DNA of 64,000 nucleotides from Symsagittifera roscoffensis (Eukaryota; Xenacoelomorpha; Acoela; Convolutidae), in the NCBI RefSeq assembly GCF_963678635.1, contig NC_087069.1:21178660-21242659 (forward strand). Direction: 5' to 3'. The notes below the pieces were generated by a model that had not been told where the DNA came from, ran no database searches, and saw only the letters and a program-made list of their open reading frames with translations. The position numbers were made by a program, and so were the translations under genes. Numbering within the stretch: the stretch's first letter is position 1; each line of letters opens with the position of its first letter. Below, in pieces: positions 63,080 through 64,000 of the stretch.

Positions 63080-64000
63080 TCATGGGCATATCTGGTTCTG
63101 TCCAATTTGGCACCTTATCATGCTCTGGGTCATTCCAATCCTCTTCTGCGAAAGATCCTCCGTCCGAGTCTGCCTGTTTTTTTTTTCGTTATCATCCATA
63201 CTCATGTTCTCGTTGCCATCGCTCTTCTCCCTGGTGCCTTTCTCACTTACCTCACATGCTGGCTCCACCAAAAGATACTCAGGCCCTTCTTCTATGTTAT
63301 GTGGTACGCACCAGTCTTCCGGTGATGGGACGTGAGGTTTCAGATTCTCGTAGTGCGCCGCACGACCTCTACTCAAGTGATAGAACCGACCCTGCTGATG
63401 CACTTCAGTTATCTTGAACGGCCCTCTCCATTTTTTCATCATACTTCCTCCTCTGTCGCATCTGTGCTTGCACTGTATTCCTTCTGCACAGCTCATTCAA
63501 TTCTTGTTGTCTTCTAACTGCTTCCTTCACATATGCCTGAGACGATGTCTTCTTTCCTTCATATTCAGGGTAGAAGAAAGTCAGGGGCATCGCTCTCTCT
63601 CTCTACCTGTCAACATCATGAATAATCTCATCCCCGTTGTTGAATGCTGCGTGCTATTGTACGCCCCTACCACTTGCGGCAAATATTTGTCCCAGTCTGT
63701 CATGTACCTCGAGCAAAATACCATGAGCATATTCACTAGCGCTCTGTTCTGCCTATCCACTAGTCCATTCGTTTGTGGATGGTATGTCGTCGAGTGTGTC
63801 TGTGCAATGTGGGATCTCTTCATGAGTTCTTTTGTCAGGTGCCCAACAAAGGCTTTCCCATTATTAGATTGGAAGGTCATCGGACAGCCATATCGTGATA
63901 TCCGGTACAATATCAAGTGATCACAAGTTTCTTCCGCCGAGGATGTCTGACATGGTACTGCTTCTGCCAGCTTCTTAAAACGATCAATAATTACCAGTAT
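63080..64000 (-). pseudogene. Copy E integrase, catalytic core to GPY/F (broken, runs off window)
   Basis: The frame is open from the window edge (ILVIIDRFKKLAEAVPCQ) to 63581, then shifted pieces continue to KKWRGPFKITEVHQQGRFY and beyond. The second catalytic Asp reads N (FQSNNGKAF) and the catalytic Glu reads D (GLVDRQNR), so two of three active-site residues are changed. The rest of pol lies beyond 64000. Confidence 0.85.

Noticed and set aside
1-64000. tRNA or rRNA genes
   Set aside because: No stretch with both A-box and B-box plus a foldable cloverleaf was found. GGTTCGA-like words (for example near 29317 and 23487) lack the rest.

Overview
The window is metazoan-type, transposon-dominated DNA and not a microbial locus. 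It has AT-rich spacers, nested mobile elements, short introns with GT...AG ends, minisatellites and very few host genes. An invertebrate is most likely. A nematode such as Caenorhabditis would fit the short introns and the cysteine-rich secreted gene, but the sequence does not settle the organism.

Region 1-23.2 kb is a nest of repeats. Two copies (A: 1-2486, cut by the window edge; B: 12023-19790, complete) belong to an LTR element with TG...CA LTRs of about 0.41 kb. Copy B has a 4-bp ATTT target duplication. The family encodes proteins I cannot place and shows no reverse transcriptase, protease or integrase. Copy B sits inside a foldback element that starts and ends with a CCCGGGTTGACC-like inverted repeat. 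Other copies of that foldback family lie at 7217-9400 and 20777-23248, and the latter carries the matching empty site for B and is itself interrupted by a broken retrotransposon fragment (21831-23035, minus). A hAT-type MITE (4038-4468, 8-bp duplication), a Tc1-like foldback MITE (10883-11572, TA duplication) and a large tandem repeat (about 4560-6815) fill the rest.

Region 23.2-29.7 kb holds the only good host-gene candidate. It encodes a secreted protein: a signal-peptide exon at 25169-25246, then an exon of fifteen 17-residue repeats separated by Arg-Arg and ending in a four-cysteine tail. An antisense LTR remnant (27770-28345) lies beyond it.

Region 29706-49624 is a complete, young, unusually large Ty3/gypsy element of 19.9 kb with 913/915-bp LTRs. 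After a 2.4-kb leader carrying a minisatellite, it encodes an acidic Gag N-terminus, then a 2666-residue Gag-Pol (capsid, two CCHC knuckles, protease, RT, RNase H, DDE integrase, GPY/F module and a macro-domain-like C-terminus). Three further overlapping ORFs lie downstream: a coiled-coil plus SGNH/GDSL-hydrolase protein (641 aa), a 250-aa orphan and a 1082-aa orphan. They replace the env position and have no env features.

Region 49.6-64 kb holds two degraded relatives facing each other. Copy D (about 50.6-55.74 kb, plus) has lost RT and RNase H by deletion. Copy E (about 57.97-64 kb, minus) runs off the window and carries decayed versions of the same accessory genes. This shows that the macro/SGNH/orphan cargo belongs to the family and is not an accident of one copy. 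Between them, 55.8-57.97 kb holds minus-strand coding remnants of unknown origin.
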